In this document: piece after piece, positions 1-8,192 of the stretch
How positions within the stretch are numbered: the first letter of the stretch is position 1
Layout: each line of letters starts with the position of its first letter
Source: Brevibacillus_D fluminis_A
GTDB lineage: Bacteria; Bacillota; Bacilli; Brevibacillales; Brevibacillaceae
Reading direction: 5' to 3'
NCBI RefSeq assembly: GCF_052072235.1
Contig: NZ_CM125436.1
Coordinates: forward strand, 1,110,001 to 1,174,000
DNA: 64,000 nt
Program-made: the position numbers and the translations under genes
The notes under the pieces: generated by a model
What the model was told of the DNA's origin: nothing
Databases searched by the model: none
What the model saw: the letters and a program-made list of their open reading frames with translations, nothing else

Positions 1-1
1 C

Positions 2-1147
2 CGGAAGGACTTTGGGCGAACGAATGATTATTTGGAAAAGTTCGATCGGTTGTTGCCGGAGGGCAGCTACATTCAGATGATCGAAGCGAATTCGTATTCG
101 ATCACGTTTGCTTCGCTATTAAGCTTTTTTGATGATTTGCATGAGGCCGAACGTTTCTTTTCCCGATGGATCAAGACATGGGAGGAGCGGGAGAATTACC
201 CGTATAACGGATTTTTTTACAATTCGTACAGTTCGCTGCTGTATGAATGGAACCGGTTGGAAGAGGCAGCCGTGTATACGGAAAGGGTACTGCGGGAACC
301 GTGCATGCAGCCCTATTCCCTTCTCATTGTGATTGCCACTACGTTTGCTGCGCAAATTTATCAGGCCCAGGGAAATTTGACAAAAGCAGTTGAGCTGCTG
401 GAAGGGGTCAAATCCAGGATTCATTCAGCAGATCGTAACATTTTCATGAGAAAGATCGAGGCGGAAAAAGCGTATTTGTCACTGTTAGACGGTTCCTTTG
501 ACGAGAGCTGGCTGCAAACATGCGGCATCAAGCATACCGATACAATTCCGCTGGGCTTTGAAAAGGAGTATCTCGTCCTGGCCAGGGCGCTGATGGCGTG
601 CGGGAAGATGGAGGAAGCCCTGCAGCTACTTGCCAGGTTGTATCGACTCGTCGATGAGAATGATCGACTTTGGGAGAAAATCAAGGTGTCCATTCTGCAA
701 AGCATGGCTCTTTTTATAAAGGGAGATACGGCAGAGGCGGAGTTGAAGCTGGAAGCCGCACTCCAATGGGCAAAACCGGGGAGATACATTCGCAGCTTCA
801 TGGATGAGGGGCCCAAGATGGCCGAGCTGCTGCGCGAATTTCTCCGGAAAAGACAGCATCGCGCAAGCCACAAGACTGCCGGCACAACTTTGGCCTACGC
901 CAGCGAATTGTTGCACATGATGAAGGAGCATATGGGGGAACCGGTCATTCAGGCATCGTTGCTCACCAGGCAGGAACGAAAAATCTTGCAGATGATTGAC
1001 ATGGGCTTGACGAATAAACAGATCGCAAGGCAGCTCCATATCACTTCGGAAACGGTTAAGAGCCATCTGAAAAGCGTGTACAGAAAACTCGATGTGAACA
1101 ACAGATTGCAAGCGTTGAGGAAAGGAAGAGAATTGAATTTACTGTAG
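2..1147 (+). CDS. MalT-like LuxR-family transcriptional regulator, 5'-truncated by the window edge
   Basis: The reading frame is open from base 2, so the first in-frame TTG at 32 is probably internal and the gene starts outside the window. The visible part is helical and rich in TPR-like repeats (EEAAVYTERVL, GNLTKAVELLEG, EEALQLLARLY), typical of the signal-sensing region of large MalT-type regulators. The last 60 residues form a LuxR helix-turn-helix: LLTRQERKILQMID, then GLTNKQIARQLHITSETVKS, then HLKSVYRKLDV. Family knowledge says these are ATP-dependent activators with an N-terminal NTPase, which would lie upstream. The inducer cannot be told from this fragment. A terminator follows directly. 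Confidence 0.85.
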   Translation, partial: RKDFGRTNDYLEKFDRLLPEGSYIQMIEANSYSITFASLLSFFDDLHEAERFFSRWIKTWEERENYPYNGFFYNSYSSLLYEWNRLEEAAVYTERVLREPCMQPYSLLIVIATTFAAQIYQAQGNLTKAVELLEGVKSRIHSADRNIFMRKIEAEKAYLSLLDGSFDESWLQTCGIKHTDTIPLGFEKEYLVLARALMACGKMEEALQLLARLYRLVDENDRLWEKIKVSILQSMALFIKGDTAEAELKLEAALQWAKPGRYIRSFMDEGPKMAELLREFLRKRQHRASHKTAGTTLAYASELLHMMKEHMGEPVIQASLLTRQERKILQMIDMGLTNKQIARQLHITSETVKSHLKSVYRKLDVNNRLQALRKGRELNLL

Positions 1148-1174
1148 GGCATGTTGAACATTGCCTCTTGTTTC

Positions 1175-1197
1175 TCCCCCGATCGGGGGATTTTTTT
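1175..1197 (+). terminator. Rho-independent terminator after the LuxR gene
   Basis: Stem TCCCCC, loop GATC, stem GGGGGA, followed by a run of T. Confidence 0.8.
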
Positions 1198-1293
1198 ATG
1201 ACCAGAATCACTTTAGAATAGTGCGAGAGTAAGAGAATCCGAAAATACGAGTTCCTTGGTTGCAAAAGCGATGGAGGAGAAAGGACAGATTTC

Positions 1294-3846
1294 ATGAGAG
1301 TTTTTTATTCGAAAGGTTTGGTTTTTGCTTTGGCGTTGATCGTTCTCTTGTTGAGTGGATGTGTAACTTCACAAAGCAGCGTTACTTTTCAATTTGATGA
1401 TGCTGGGGTGTATCCACAGGACTTATACGTTCGGCATGCTGATGGTAATGTTTCAAAGGGCGAAACAAACGATAGTTTACAGAAGGAAATAACGGTAGCA
1501 ACCAGCGGGAAACCAGTTGTTGGAGGCTTTCTGACGGATGGCACGGTCAGTTGGGTGCCTGACTATTCTTACAATTTCGATAGCATTCATAGCGTTCATG
1601 TGAGCGCGGCTTCAAGTCAGAAACCGTCCAAGCCTGCAGACCACGTTCAACTGCTATCCGCATTACCCAATCAAGCTAACCCAGGCTATGTCGATGCAAA
1701 ATTTGCGGTTTATGATGCAGACAACCAGCTTGTGACGGGCCAAGCGGAAGTTTTCGCGCACTCCAATCCAGATGTAACTTTTTGGAACAACGATGACAAG
1801 GAGCAAACGGTTGGTTCTTTTTACACGAAAACCGATACCGTGTTGGAAGGTTTCTCCTCCTATACCACGAATGGAAGCGTTACATTTGTGCTTCGGCCAA
1901 ACGCTGATTTCTCTTTGCCGCCGCTCGCTTTGTACTCTGGTCAAAAATTGCTCTATGATTCGGAAAGGCCGGTTACCGTTTCTTTCGACAGTAATGGGGG
2001 GTCTGAGGTGAGCAGCGAAACGGTGAGTCATTACGGTACGGTGACCCAGCCGGCCGCCCCGACGAAGAACGGGTATACATTTGGCGGGTGGTACAGCGAC
2101 ACCGGCTTGACGAGACTGTTCGATTTCAACACTCCGCTCAGGGAGAATACGACGCTGTACGCAAAATGGGAATCCGTGAATGCGGCGCTGTCAGGCTTAT
2201 CAGTGGAACAAGGCACTTTGGAACCGGCGTTTTCGGCAGCGAACGTTCGGTATGATGCCAATGTGAATCACAGCGTTTCGAGTTTTACTTTTTCCTTGAC
2301 CAAAGGCGATCCGAACCAAACGATTACAGTTACGGGGGCGACATACCAATCTGCAACCGGAAACGTATACACCTATCAAGCCAACCTGGTTGACGGGCCG
2401 AATCCGATTCAGATTACGGTAGACTCGGAAAATCGGGCACAGCACAATACGTACCTGCTTACGGTGAACCGCGCACAGGCACCGAGCAGCAATGCCAACT
2501 TGAACAGACTGACACTATCGAGCGGAACGCTTAGCCCTGCTTTCGCTGCGGGGCAGACGGCATATACAGCAAGCGTACCGAACGACGTATCGGCCATTAC
2601 GATCACTGCAAGCGCCGAGGATAGCGATGCCACACTGACGGTTGACGGAAACGCGCTTCGGAGCGGTCAACCAAGCAGGGCGATCTCGCTCAGAGAGGGA
2701 ACGACTTTCATTGCCATCGTCGTGACTGCACCGGATCTGACCACCAAAACGTACACCATCGATGTGACAAGAGCGCACCCCTCCCTTCCTCCTCTTCCCG
2801 CTTTCTATCCGGTAACGGGCGTAAGCCTTGATCAGGCGGTGCTTGGCTTACAGGCAGGAGGGGACAGTGCAGTTTTGCACACCACGATCCATCCATCTTA
2901 CGCTACCAATCAAAGCGTGATGTGGAGCAGCAGCAATCCGCAAGTGGCGACAGTCAGTAGCAATGGTGTTGTGACGCCGCTTTCTCCCGGCACCGCAACG
3001 ATTACGGTTACCACGGTAGACCAAGGCAAAACCGCGACAAGCACCGTGACTGTCAGTGAAGAGAAGAAGCTGGTCGGTCTGGAAGCGTCCGAAAAAACGA
3101 TTTTGTTGAAACCGAATGAATCGAAATCCATAACCTTGTATGCCGTCTATTCCAACGGCACCAAAGAAGACATCACCAATATGAAAGACGTTGCGTATCG
3201 TTCCAGCTCGAGAACGGTGGTAACCGCCGCGCAAGGCGTTATCAAAGCGGGGAAAAAAGAAGGGAAGGCAACCATTACCCTGATGTATCAAAGTCAAAAG
3301 CTAACAATCCCGGTGCAAATCTCGAAGGTGGACGTGGCAAAGCTAGAGGTGCAGCCGACCGAACTGGAAATCGGCACAGGTGAAGTGAAGCAGCTACAAC
3401 TGACAGCAACGCTTTCAAACAAGGAAAAAGAAAATGTAACGGAACAGGCTACATGGTCGTCAAGTGACCCGGAGGTGGCAACCATCGATCAGAATGGCAA
3501 GTTGAGAGCGGTTGCTCCCGGTACGGCTGTCATCACAGCCACCTATGGCGGCCAAACGGCGGAACTGTCCGTAACCATCAGCGAGTCGATACAGGTGAGA
3601 CGCCTTCTTGCTTCTAAAAAGAAGCTGACGGTAGCTGCCGGAAAAGATCAAGCCGTCAGACTGACCGCCTATTATGTGGATGGCTCGAAGCAAACCGTGA
3701 CGGAGCAGGCAGAGTGGTCGAGTGATGATGAGATCATTGCGACCGTTGAAAACGGTAAGATTCACGGGAACGTCAAAGGAACGGTGACAATCGAGGCGAC
3801 GTACCAAGGGAAGTCCGTGACCATTACGGTTACGGTTACGGAATAA
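1294..3846 (+). CDS. Large surface lipoprotein with InlB-type, cadherin-like and four BIG2 domains
   Basis: 850 residues, preceded by GGAGGAGAAAGG. The N-terminus has a hydrophobic segment and a lipobox (LLSGC, Cys23), so the mature protein should be lipid-anchored on the outer face of the membrane. After about 200 residues of unrecognised sequence comes an InlB/Listeria-Bacteroides repeat (about residues 229-292, ending TTLYAKWE). Two cadherin-like beta-sandwich modules follow (about 293-393 and 398-491; LSGLSVEQGTLEPAF and LNRLTLSSGTLSPAF), then four group-2 bacterial Ig domains (about 500-590, 593-680, 681-767, 768-850; for example WSSSNPQVATVSSNG). There is no LPXTG or SLH motif, so the lipid is the only visible anchor. 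The role is probably adhesive or structural; no catalytic motif is visible. Confidence 0.85.
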   Translation: MRVFYSKGLVFALALIVLLLSGCVTSQSSVTFQFDDAGVYPQDLYVRHADGNVSKGETNDSLQKEITVATSGKPVVGGFLTDGTVSWVPDYSYNFDSIHSVHVSAASSQKPSKPADHVQLLSALPNQANPGYVDAKFAVYDADNQLVTGQAEVFAHSNPDVTFWNNDDKEQTVGSFYTKTDTVLEGFSSYTTNGSVTFVLRPNADFSLPPLALYSGQKLLYDSERPVTVSFDSNGGSEVSSETVSHYGTVTQPAAPTKNGYTFGGWYSDTGLTRLFDFNTPLRENTTLYAKWESVNAALSGLSVEQGTLEPAFSAANVRYDANVNHSVSSFTFSLTKGDPNQTITVTGATYQSATGNVYTYQANLVDGPNPIQITVDSENRAQHNTYLLTVNRAQAPSSNANLNRLTLSSGTLSPAFAAGQTAYTASVPNDVSAITITASAEDSDATLTVDGNALRSGQPSRAISLREGTTFIAIVVTAPDLTTKTYTIDVTRAHPSLPPLPAFYPVTGVSLDQAVLGLQAGGDSAVLHTTIHPSYATNQSVMWSSSNPQVATVSSNGVVTPLSPGTATITVTTVDQGKTATSTVTVSEEKKLVGLEASEKTILLKPNESKSITLYAVYSNGTKEDITNMKDVAYRSSSRTVVTAAQGVIKAGKKEGKATITLMYQSQKLTIPVQISKVDVAKLEVQPTELEIGTGEVKQLQLTATLSNKEKENVTEQATWSSSDPEVATIDQNGKLRAVAPGTAVITATYGGQTAELSVTISESIQVRRLLASKKKLTVAAGKDQAVRLTAYYVDGSKQTVTEQAEWSSDDEIIATVENGKIHGNVKGTVTIEATYQGKSVTITVTVTE

Positions 3847-3851
3847 AGCGG

Positions 3852-3888
3852 AAAAAGCTCACATCTCATAGGAGGTGTGAGCTTTTTT
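3852..3888 (+). terminator. Terminator after the Ig-domain lipoprotein
   Basis: AAGCTCACATCTC pairs with GAGGTGTGAGCTT (one G:U), followed by TTTT. It also faces the convergent gene at 3916-4407 and may serve both strands. Confidence 0.8.
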
Positions 3889-3915
3889 AGGGGGCGCAAT
3901 CCATGAGAAAAACCG

Positions 3916-4407
3916 CTAACACAAAACGATGATTCGATAGGGTACGGTTTGGGCGGGGATGCTTCTGGTGGAAGGTCCATAAATGACAATCAGATCGCGG
4001 TTCGCGGGGCTTTTGGAAAAGGATTGCCCATTTGTTAACACGATTTGGGTGTACGGAGAGATCGTTAGTTGTAATTGCCCGTCGCTGCTAACCAGCTGAC
4101 TATTAAAATAACTGACTTTGACATTTTGAATGGAGTTATCTTTTACCATGACAAGCGCTTGATATTGAGGAGGGTAAATAAAAGGAACAGGCGCATTCCC
4201 GTCATAATATCCGGTTACCCGGTCGCCGATTGCCACCATGACGTGGTCGACAAAGTAAGTGGCAGGCGATACGACGAAATTCGCTACTGCTCCTGAACTG
4301 TTTTCGACAGAAAGTAATTGATAGCAGCCTTCCCCTTCACCGGTTTGCCCTGTATGAAAATCGCTGATCATCGTAACGGTCCCCTGAAAAGCATAGAAAT
4401 TAATCAT
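3916..4407 (-). CDS. Conserved-looking hypothetical protein, 163 aa
   Basis: A good ribosome binding site (GGAGGT) lies 7-8 nt before the ATG at 4407. There is no signal peptide or membrane segment. The sequence is beta-rich, with short polar turns and two similar halves, suggesting a small all-beta (OB-like) fold. I do not recognise the family and assign no function. It is convergent with the lipoprotein gene and divergent from the PfpI gene. Confidence 0.7.
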   Translation of the reverse strand: MINFYAFQGTVTMISDFHTGQTGEGEGCYQLLSVENSSGAVANFVVSPATYFVDHVMVAIGDRVTGYYDGNAPVPFIYPPQYQALVMVKDNSIQNVKVSYFNSQLVSSDGQLQLTISPYTQIVLTNGQSFSKSPANRDLIVIYGPSTRSIPAQTVPYRIIVLC

Positions 4408-4550
4408 GCATATACCTCCATTGCGTTAAGGCAGATGAGCGTAAGCCCTCGCACTTTTGCCCATCTTATCGTCAAGTTATGTGAAAGTACCGGGAGCGGT
4501 GATTATCATCATTTCGCATGGCTTGTTCTTTTTCATTACGTGCGCTAGCC

Positions 4551-4573
4551 TCACTGACAGCAGTTGTCAGTGA
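4551..4573. promoter_or_regulatory. 9-bp inverted repeat upstream of the PfpI-family gene (candidate operator)
   Basis: TCACTGACA, 5-nt spacer, TGTCAGTGA: a perfect 9-bp repeat 45 bp before the start codon of the downstream gene. There is no T-run, so it is not a terminator. Length and spacing fit a TetR- or MarR-type operator; the regulator is not identified. Confidence 0.5.
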
Positions 4574-4618
4574 AGTCGTTTTATGATGGAGATAAAACAA
4601 CCATTGGAGGACTTGCAA

Positions 4619-5245
4619 ATGAATCATACGGTATACCTTTATGTATTCGATACGATGGCGGATTGGGAAGTAGGATATGTAACCGCTGAACTAAACTCGG
4701 GAAGATATTATAAGGAAGGAGTACCCGCATCAAAAATCGTTACGGTGGCAATCGATAAGACTCCGATTAGGACGTTAGGAGGCTTACAAATCGTACCGGA
4801 TATGGAACTTGCCGAGTGCCACATGAGAAACGCAGATGCGTTGATTCTGCCCGGAGGAGATACGTGGACAGACATCATTCATGAACCGATCTTGAGTAAG
4901 GTAGAGCAATGTCTGGAGGAAGGGATTCTGGTAGCAGCGATTTGTGGTGCGACAACCGCTCTTGCTCAAAAAGGATGGCTGGATTCGAGATACCATACAA
5001 GCAATGACCTGGAATTCCTTAAAATGATCTGCCCTGCCTATGCGGGAGAAGAATATTATATGAAGGAGCCAGCCGTAACGGATGGAAAACTGATAACGGC
5101 TTCCGGCATAGCGCCATTGGAATTTTCGCTGCATGTCTTGAGAGCGTTGGATGTGTTTTCTTCCCAAACATTGGATGCGTGGTACAATCTGTATCGGACG
5201 CGTGAACCTGAACATTTTTATGCGTTGATGAATTCCATTCGATGA
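4619..5245 (+). CDS. DJ-1/PfpI family class I glutamine amidotransferase-like protein
   Basis: The start is the ATG at 4619, because GGAGG (4606-4610) sits 8 nt before it; the longer start at 4583 has no ribosome binding site. The 208-residue product has the PfpI layout: N-terminal strand VYLYVFDTMADWEVG, then ADALILPGG, then the nucleophile elbow AAICGATTALA with the catalytic Cys, and a late SGIAPLEFS segment. It resembles YdeA/YoaZ-type cytosolic members of the DJ-1 superfamily, which have been linked to protein repair, glyoxalase activity or stress. The real substrate cannot be read from sequence. It may be controlled by the inverted repeat upstream. Confidence 0.85.
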   Translation: MNHTVYLYVFDTMADWEVGYVTAELNSGRYYKEGVPASKIVTVAIDKTPIRTLGGLQIVPDMELAECHMRNADALILPGGDTWTDIIHEPILSKVEQCLEEGILVAAICGATTALAQKGWLDSRYHTSNDLEFLKMICPAYAGEEYYMKEPAVTDGKLITASGIAPLEFSLHVLRALDVFSSQTLDAWYNLYRTREPEHFYALMNSIR

Positions 5246-5256
5246 GGAGATAAGCG

Positions 5257-5303
5257 AAGCGGCAGTCGAGGACGATAGGTTCGCATCCCGGACTGCCGCG
5301 TTT
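5257..5303. terminator. Bidirectional terminator-like hairpin between convergent genes
   Basis: GCGGCAGTC (5259-5267) pairs with GACTGCCGC (5291-5299), followed by TTTCTT. It separates the PfpI gene from the convergent membrane-protein gene. Confidence 0.65.
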
Positions 5304-5304
5304 C

Positions 5305-5790
5305 TTAAAACATATAATCGTGCTTTTTCTTCCGCGACAGGATCGAGCCGCCGATCGCAACCAGGACGACTCCGAAAATGCCGCCGATCTGCGTGGATAA
5401 AAAGGAACAGGCGAGGAAAATGAAGGCGATGGCGGTGAGCAGCATGATCGGGATCAAAAGCCCGATTTTGCGGAAACCGAAATAGTACAGCTCCCACAGT
5501 CCGAACGCTGGACCAAGCAAAAAAATCGGCCACGTTTTGCTCATGTCGCCGTCAAGGACGATCTCGCTGAAGAAAAAAAGCAGGGCGTATACAAGCAAAA
5601 TGCCGCCGGGAACAAGGACGCCGGAGCGGGCGGGGCTTGGCTTCAAAAAATAAAACAAATGGAAGCCGATGGCCGGAATCAAGAGGAAGGCAGGCCAGAG
5701 CTTGTCGATGCCAAACTCCATCCCGCTGTAAGTGGCGAGCACGAAGAGTATGCCGATTCCGGTGAGAATATAGCCCAAAAGTTGTCGCAT
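5305..5790 (-). CDS. Small integral membrane protein with LiaF/LiaI-like transmembrane region
   Basis: 161 residues with about six hydrophobic segments (LLGYILTGIGILFVLATY, LWPAFLLIPAIGFHLFYFL, VLVPGGILLVYALLFFF, TWPIFLLGPAFGLWELYYF, IGLLIPIMLLTAIAFIFLAC, IFGVVLVAIGGSIL) and a basic C-terminus (RKKK). The repeated pattern W-P-x-F-L-L-x-P-A-x-G is typical of the LiaF/DUF5668-type transmembrane domain found in cell-envelope stress proteins, but the extracellular C-terminal domain of LiaF is absent. A GGGAG ribosome binding site precedes the ATG. No partner gene is adjacent. Confidence 0.75.
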   Translation of the reverse strand: MRQLLGYILTGIGILFVLATYSGMEFGIDKLWPAFLLIPAIGFHLFYFLKPSPARSGVLVPGGILLVYALLFFFSEIVLDGDMSKTWPIFLLGPAFGLWELYYFGFRKIGLLIPIMLLTAIAFIFLACSFLSTQIGGIFGVVLVAIGGSILSRKKKHDYMF

Positions 5791-5918
5791 TGAATGGTTC
5801 TCCCTTCAATCCAATTCATCATTTCTGTATAAATCTACCACATGAATGGCAGGAGATGATCCGTCTAAGGGCTGATCCGTGCATACGTCTTTCGGGAAAG
5901 GGAGAAGAAAAATAAATG

Positions 5919-5969
5919 TTTACGATAATTGGCATAATCCGTATAATACGAAATGTCGACAATCGACAT
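5919..5969 (+). promoter_or_regulatory. Promoter with GntR-type operator (site 1) before the M42 peptidase gene
   Basis: Candidate -35 TTTACG (5919-5924), 17-bp spacer, -10 TATAAT (5942-5947). The inverted repeat ATGTCGA-CAA-TCGACAT (5953-5969) lies exactly where transcription should start, which fits repression. The same repeat occurs at 8055-8071 and 12657-12673. Confidence 0.75.
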
Positions 5970-6032
5970 GAATCGATTGATGAAAAGGCAAGTCCGAACA
6001 GCTTTCAAACACTCTAACAAGGAGGGGAAATC

Positions 6033-7166
6033 ATGACAACAGACAATTTGTTGAAAGAGCTTACATACGCAAAAGAGCGGATCAAGTCGTTTTTTCGGGA
6101 GTTGACCGGACTGATCGGCGTGTCGGGTGCTGAGCAGGAAGTCGTGAGATATTTGCGCGATCAGCTCGCAGCGGGAGCAGATGAGGTGAAGATCGACCGC
6201 AACGGCAATGTGACGGCGATCAAGTACGGGACGAAGCCGGGACCCAAGCTGATGGTAGCTGCTCATGCGGATGAGGTCGGCTTTTGCGTAAAAAACATTT
6301 TACCGAACGGCTTTTTGGCGTTTGACCAGATCGGCGACGGGGCGGACGCGCTGCTTCCGGGGCGAAAGGTATGGATCAGCACCCGAAACGGCCGCAAAAT
6401 CACCGGCATCATCGGCGTCAAGGCAGGGCATATGCAGACGGCAGAAGAAGCGCACAAGAAGCTGACGATCCGCGATGCTTACCTTGATGTAGGGGCATCG
6501 TCGAAGCAGGAAGCGGAGGAGATGGGCATCCGCATCGGCGATACGATCGTGTTCCAAAGCGATTTCACCGAGATGTTCAATCCGGACCTGATCTCGACCA
6601 AATCCGTCGACAACCGGATCAGCTGCGCGATTCTCATCGAGCTGTTCCATCAGCTGAAAGACGAGGATTTTGCCGGCACGTTATATGGCGTCGTAACGGT
6701 TCGCGAGGAAGTGGGATTGCACGGTGCCGCGATGCTGCGCAATGCCATTGATCCGGATTATGCGATCGTGCTCGATACGATTCCGGCGGGAGATGTGCCT
6801 GACATCGATACGGAGCGGATGCTGCCCGTCTACCTTGGCAAGGGGCCGGCTTGCCCGATCGCGGACGGCACGCCGGAAGGCTTTTTCACCTTTATCCATC
6901 CGAAGGTGAGGGAAATCATTGAAGCGCAGTCGGAAGCAGCTGGCGTACCTTTGCAGTATTTGACGCTGGTCGGCAACTATTACACGACAGATGCGGCTGG
7001 CTTTGCCTTGGCGAACGGCGGCCTTCCCGTCGGTATCATCGCTACGCCGCGACGCTACTCGCATTCGCCGGTGGAGCTGGTCAACCTGAACGATGCCGCG
7101 CAAGTCTTGCGCATCGTCAAGGCGATCGTCAGGGCGAACGGGGAGAAGGATTTTTCTTTCGTCTGA
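6033..7166 (+). CDS. M42 family metallo-aminopeptidase
   Basis: 377 residues, start preceded by AAGGAGGGG. All expected ligands of the dinuclear metal centre are visible: AAHADEVGF (His78, Asp80), TKSVDNR (Asp193), VREEVGLHGA (Glu225/Glu226), AIVLDT (Asp248) and YSHSPVE (His344). Family members are cytosolic, often dodecameric aminopeptidases that trim short peptides; some are annotated as endoglucanases because of old naming. The gene is followed by the GntR gene, and its promoter carries operator site 1, so it probably belongs to the same regulon as the malonate decarboxylase operon. Confidence 0.9.
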   Translation: MTTDNLLKELTYAKERIKSFFRELTGLIGVSGAEQEVVRYLRDQLAAGADEVKIDRNGNVTAIKYGTKPGPKLMVAAHADEVGFCVKNILPNGFLAFDQIGDGADALLPGRKVWISTRNGRKITGIIGVKAGHMQTAEEAHKKLTIRDAYLDVGASSKQEAEEMGIRIGDTIVFQSDFTEMFNPDLISTKSVDNRISCAILIELFHQLKDEDFAGTLYGVVTVREEVGLHGAAMLRNAIDPDYAIVLDTIPAGDVPDIDTERMLPVYLGKGPACPIADGTPEGFFTFIHPKVREIIEAQSEAAGVPLQYLTLVGNYYTTDAAGFALANGGLPVGIIATPRRYSHSPVELVNLNDAAQVLRIVKAIVRANGEKDFSFV

Positions 7167-7256
7167 TCTGCGCGCTTCGTGCGTGGAAGCGGCAAATGAT
7201 ATAATAGGATTGTTTCTGCCAAACGATACCTATTTCAATGCAGGAGAATAAAGCAA

Positions 7257-7922
7257 ATGAATAGAGCTTTGATTGATAATAATGCGTTGTCGAACCTCAT
7301 TAAAAACAACATCACGGAAGATATCATCATGGGCAAAATCTTGCCCGGCGAGAAGCTTATCGAGACCAAGTATGCGGAAGCGTTCGGGACGAGCAGGGCG
7401 CCGATTCGCGAAGCGTTTTACCTGTTGTCGCTAGAAGGCTTCGTGGAGAAGATCCCGCGCAAAGGAACGGTGGTCAGAGGCTACTCCGCTGAAGAGATCA
7501 AGGACTTGCTGATGATCCGCTGCTTTTTGGAAAATCTGGCGATCGAGAAGCTGGAGCACCAGGACATTTCGCAAGACTTGGTCAAAATGGAGCAGCTTCT
7601 TACCGCGATGGAGGCGAGGGGCAGCGAGAAGGAATACGCCAAGCTGAACTACGATTTCCATTCCCGGCTGGTGACCGCAAGCCGCAGCGACGTGCTGGAA
7701 AATATGTATGCCAAGCTGGGGGTGCCTTTGCTTTCCGTGCAAACGATCGCGTTCATGGAGGGACAAAACATGAAGCAGTCGCTGGCTGAGCACAAGCAGA
7801 TTGTCCGTTTGCTGCGGGAGAAAAATTTCGCGGAGGCAAAGCAGCTGCTCGATACGCATAACAAAGCCGTGTTTCCCCGCATTGAAAAGTATCTGGAGAA
7901 AAAGGGGAGCGGCGCGAAGTAG
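7257..7922 (+). CDS. GntR family (FadR/FCD subfamily) transcriptional regulator, candidate MdcY-like repressor
   Basis: 221 residues with GGAGAATAAAGCAA before the ATG. The N-terminal winged helix includes GEKLIETKYAEAFGTSRAP and IREAFYLLSLEGFVEKIPRK, then GTVVRGY. The C-terminal all-helical FCD domain keeps metal-site histidines (NYDFHSRL, EHKQIV, DTHNKAV). FCD regulators bind small carboxylic acids. It lies between two of the three copies of an identical inverted repeat in this window, the third of which controls the mdc operon. In Acinetobacter, a GntR repressor called MdcY controls malonate decarboxylase, so this is the best candidate regulator. The link is inference from position and motif sharing. 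Confidence 0.88.
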   Translation: MNRALIDNNALSNLIKNNITEDIIMGKILPGEKLIETKYAEAFGTSRAPIREAFYLLSLEGFVEKIPRKGTVVRGYSAEEIKDLLMIRCFLENLAIEKLEHQDISQDLVKMEQLLTAMEARGSEKEYAKLNYDFHSRLVTASRSDVLENMYAKLGVPLLSVQTIAFMEGQNMKQSLAEHKQIVRLLREKNFAEAKQLLDTHNKAVFPRIEKYLEKKGSGAK

Positions 7923-7956
7923 CCCGTTTAGCCCGCTTAGCCCGCTTAGCCCGCTA
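7921..7956. repeat. Four tandem 9-bp repeats (AGCCCGYTW) right at the GntR stop codon
   Basis: AGCCCGTTT, AGCCCGCTT, AGCCCGCTT, AGCCCGCTA in direct succession. The array begins inside the TAG stop codon and each unit contains another TAG. It looks like a slippage-prone microsatellite. Confidence 0.8.
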
Positions 7957-7983
7957 CCGACGAACTTGTGCACGATGAGGATG

Positions 7984-8015
7984 ATAGGCCAAGAGACAAA
8001 GGTCTCTTGGCTATC
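7984..8015 (+). other. Stable hairpin downstream of the GntR gene
   Basis: CCAAGAGAC pairs perfectly with GTCTCTTGG around AAAG, extended by GATAG/CTATC with one bulge. No T-run follows, so it is not a canonical terminator; it may protect the 3' end or be a weak terminator. Confidence 0.55.
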
Positions 8016-8054
8016 TGCTCCGGTAAGTGCTCTAACGTTTCTTATTTCTAATGA

Positions 8055-8071
8055 ATGTCGACGATCGACAT
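8055..8071. promoter_or_regulatory. GntR-type operator (site 2) upstream of the permease pseudogene
   Basis: ATGTCGA-CGA-TCGACAT, a perfect 7-3-7 inverted repeat, identical in both half-sites to site 1. It lies 120 bp before the start codon of the broken permease. Confidence 0.75.
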
Positions 8072-8192
8072 TATACAGTGATAAAGACTGATACAACGTT
8101 CCTTTATGAAAGCCATTTCTTCTTTTGTTTTGCAGCTACCAAAGAAACCAGCATGTCCAAACTTCACTTTTCCGATTTGCGAGGAGGATTTC

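Noticed and set aside
4583..4618. Upstream ATG as start of the PfpI-family gene
   Set aside because: No ribosome binding site; ATG 4619 has GGAGG at the right distance.
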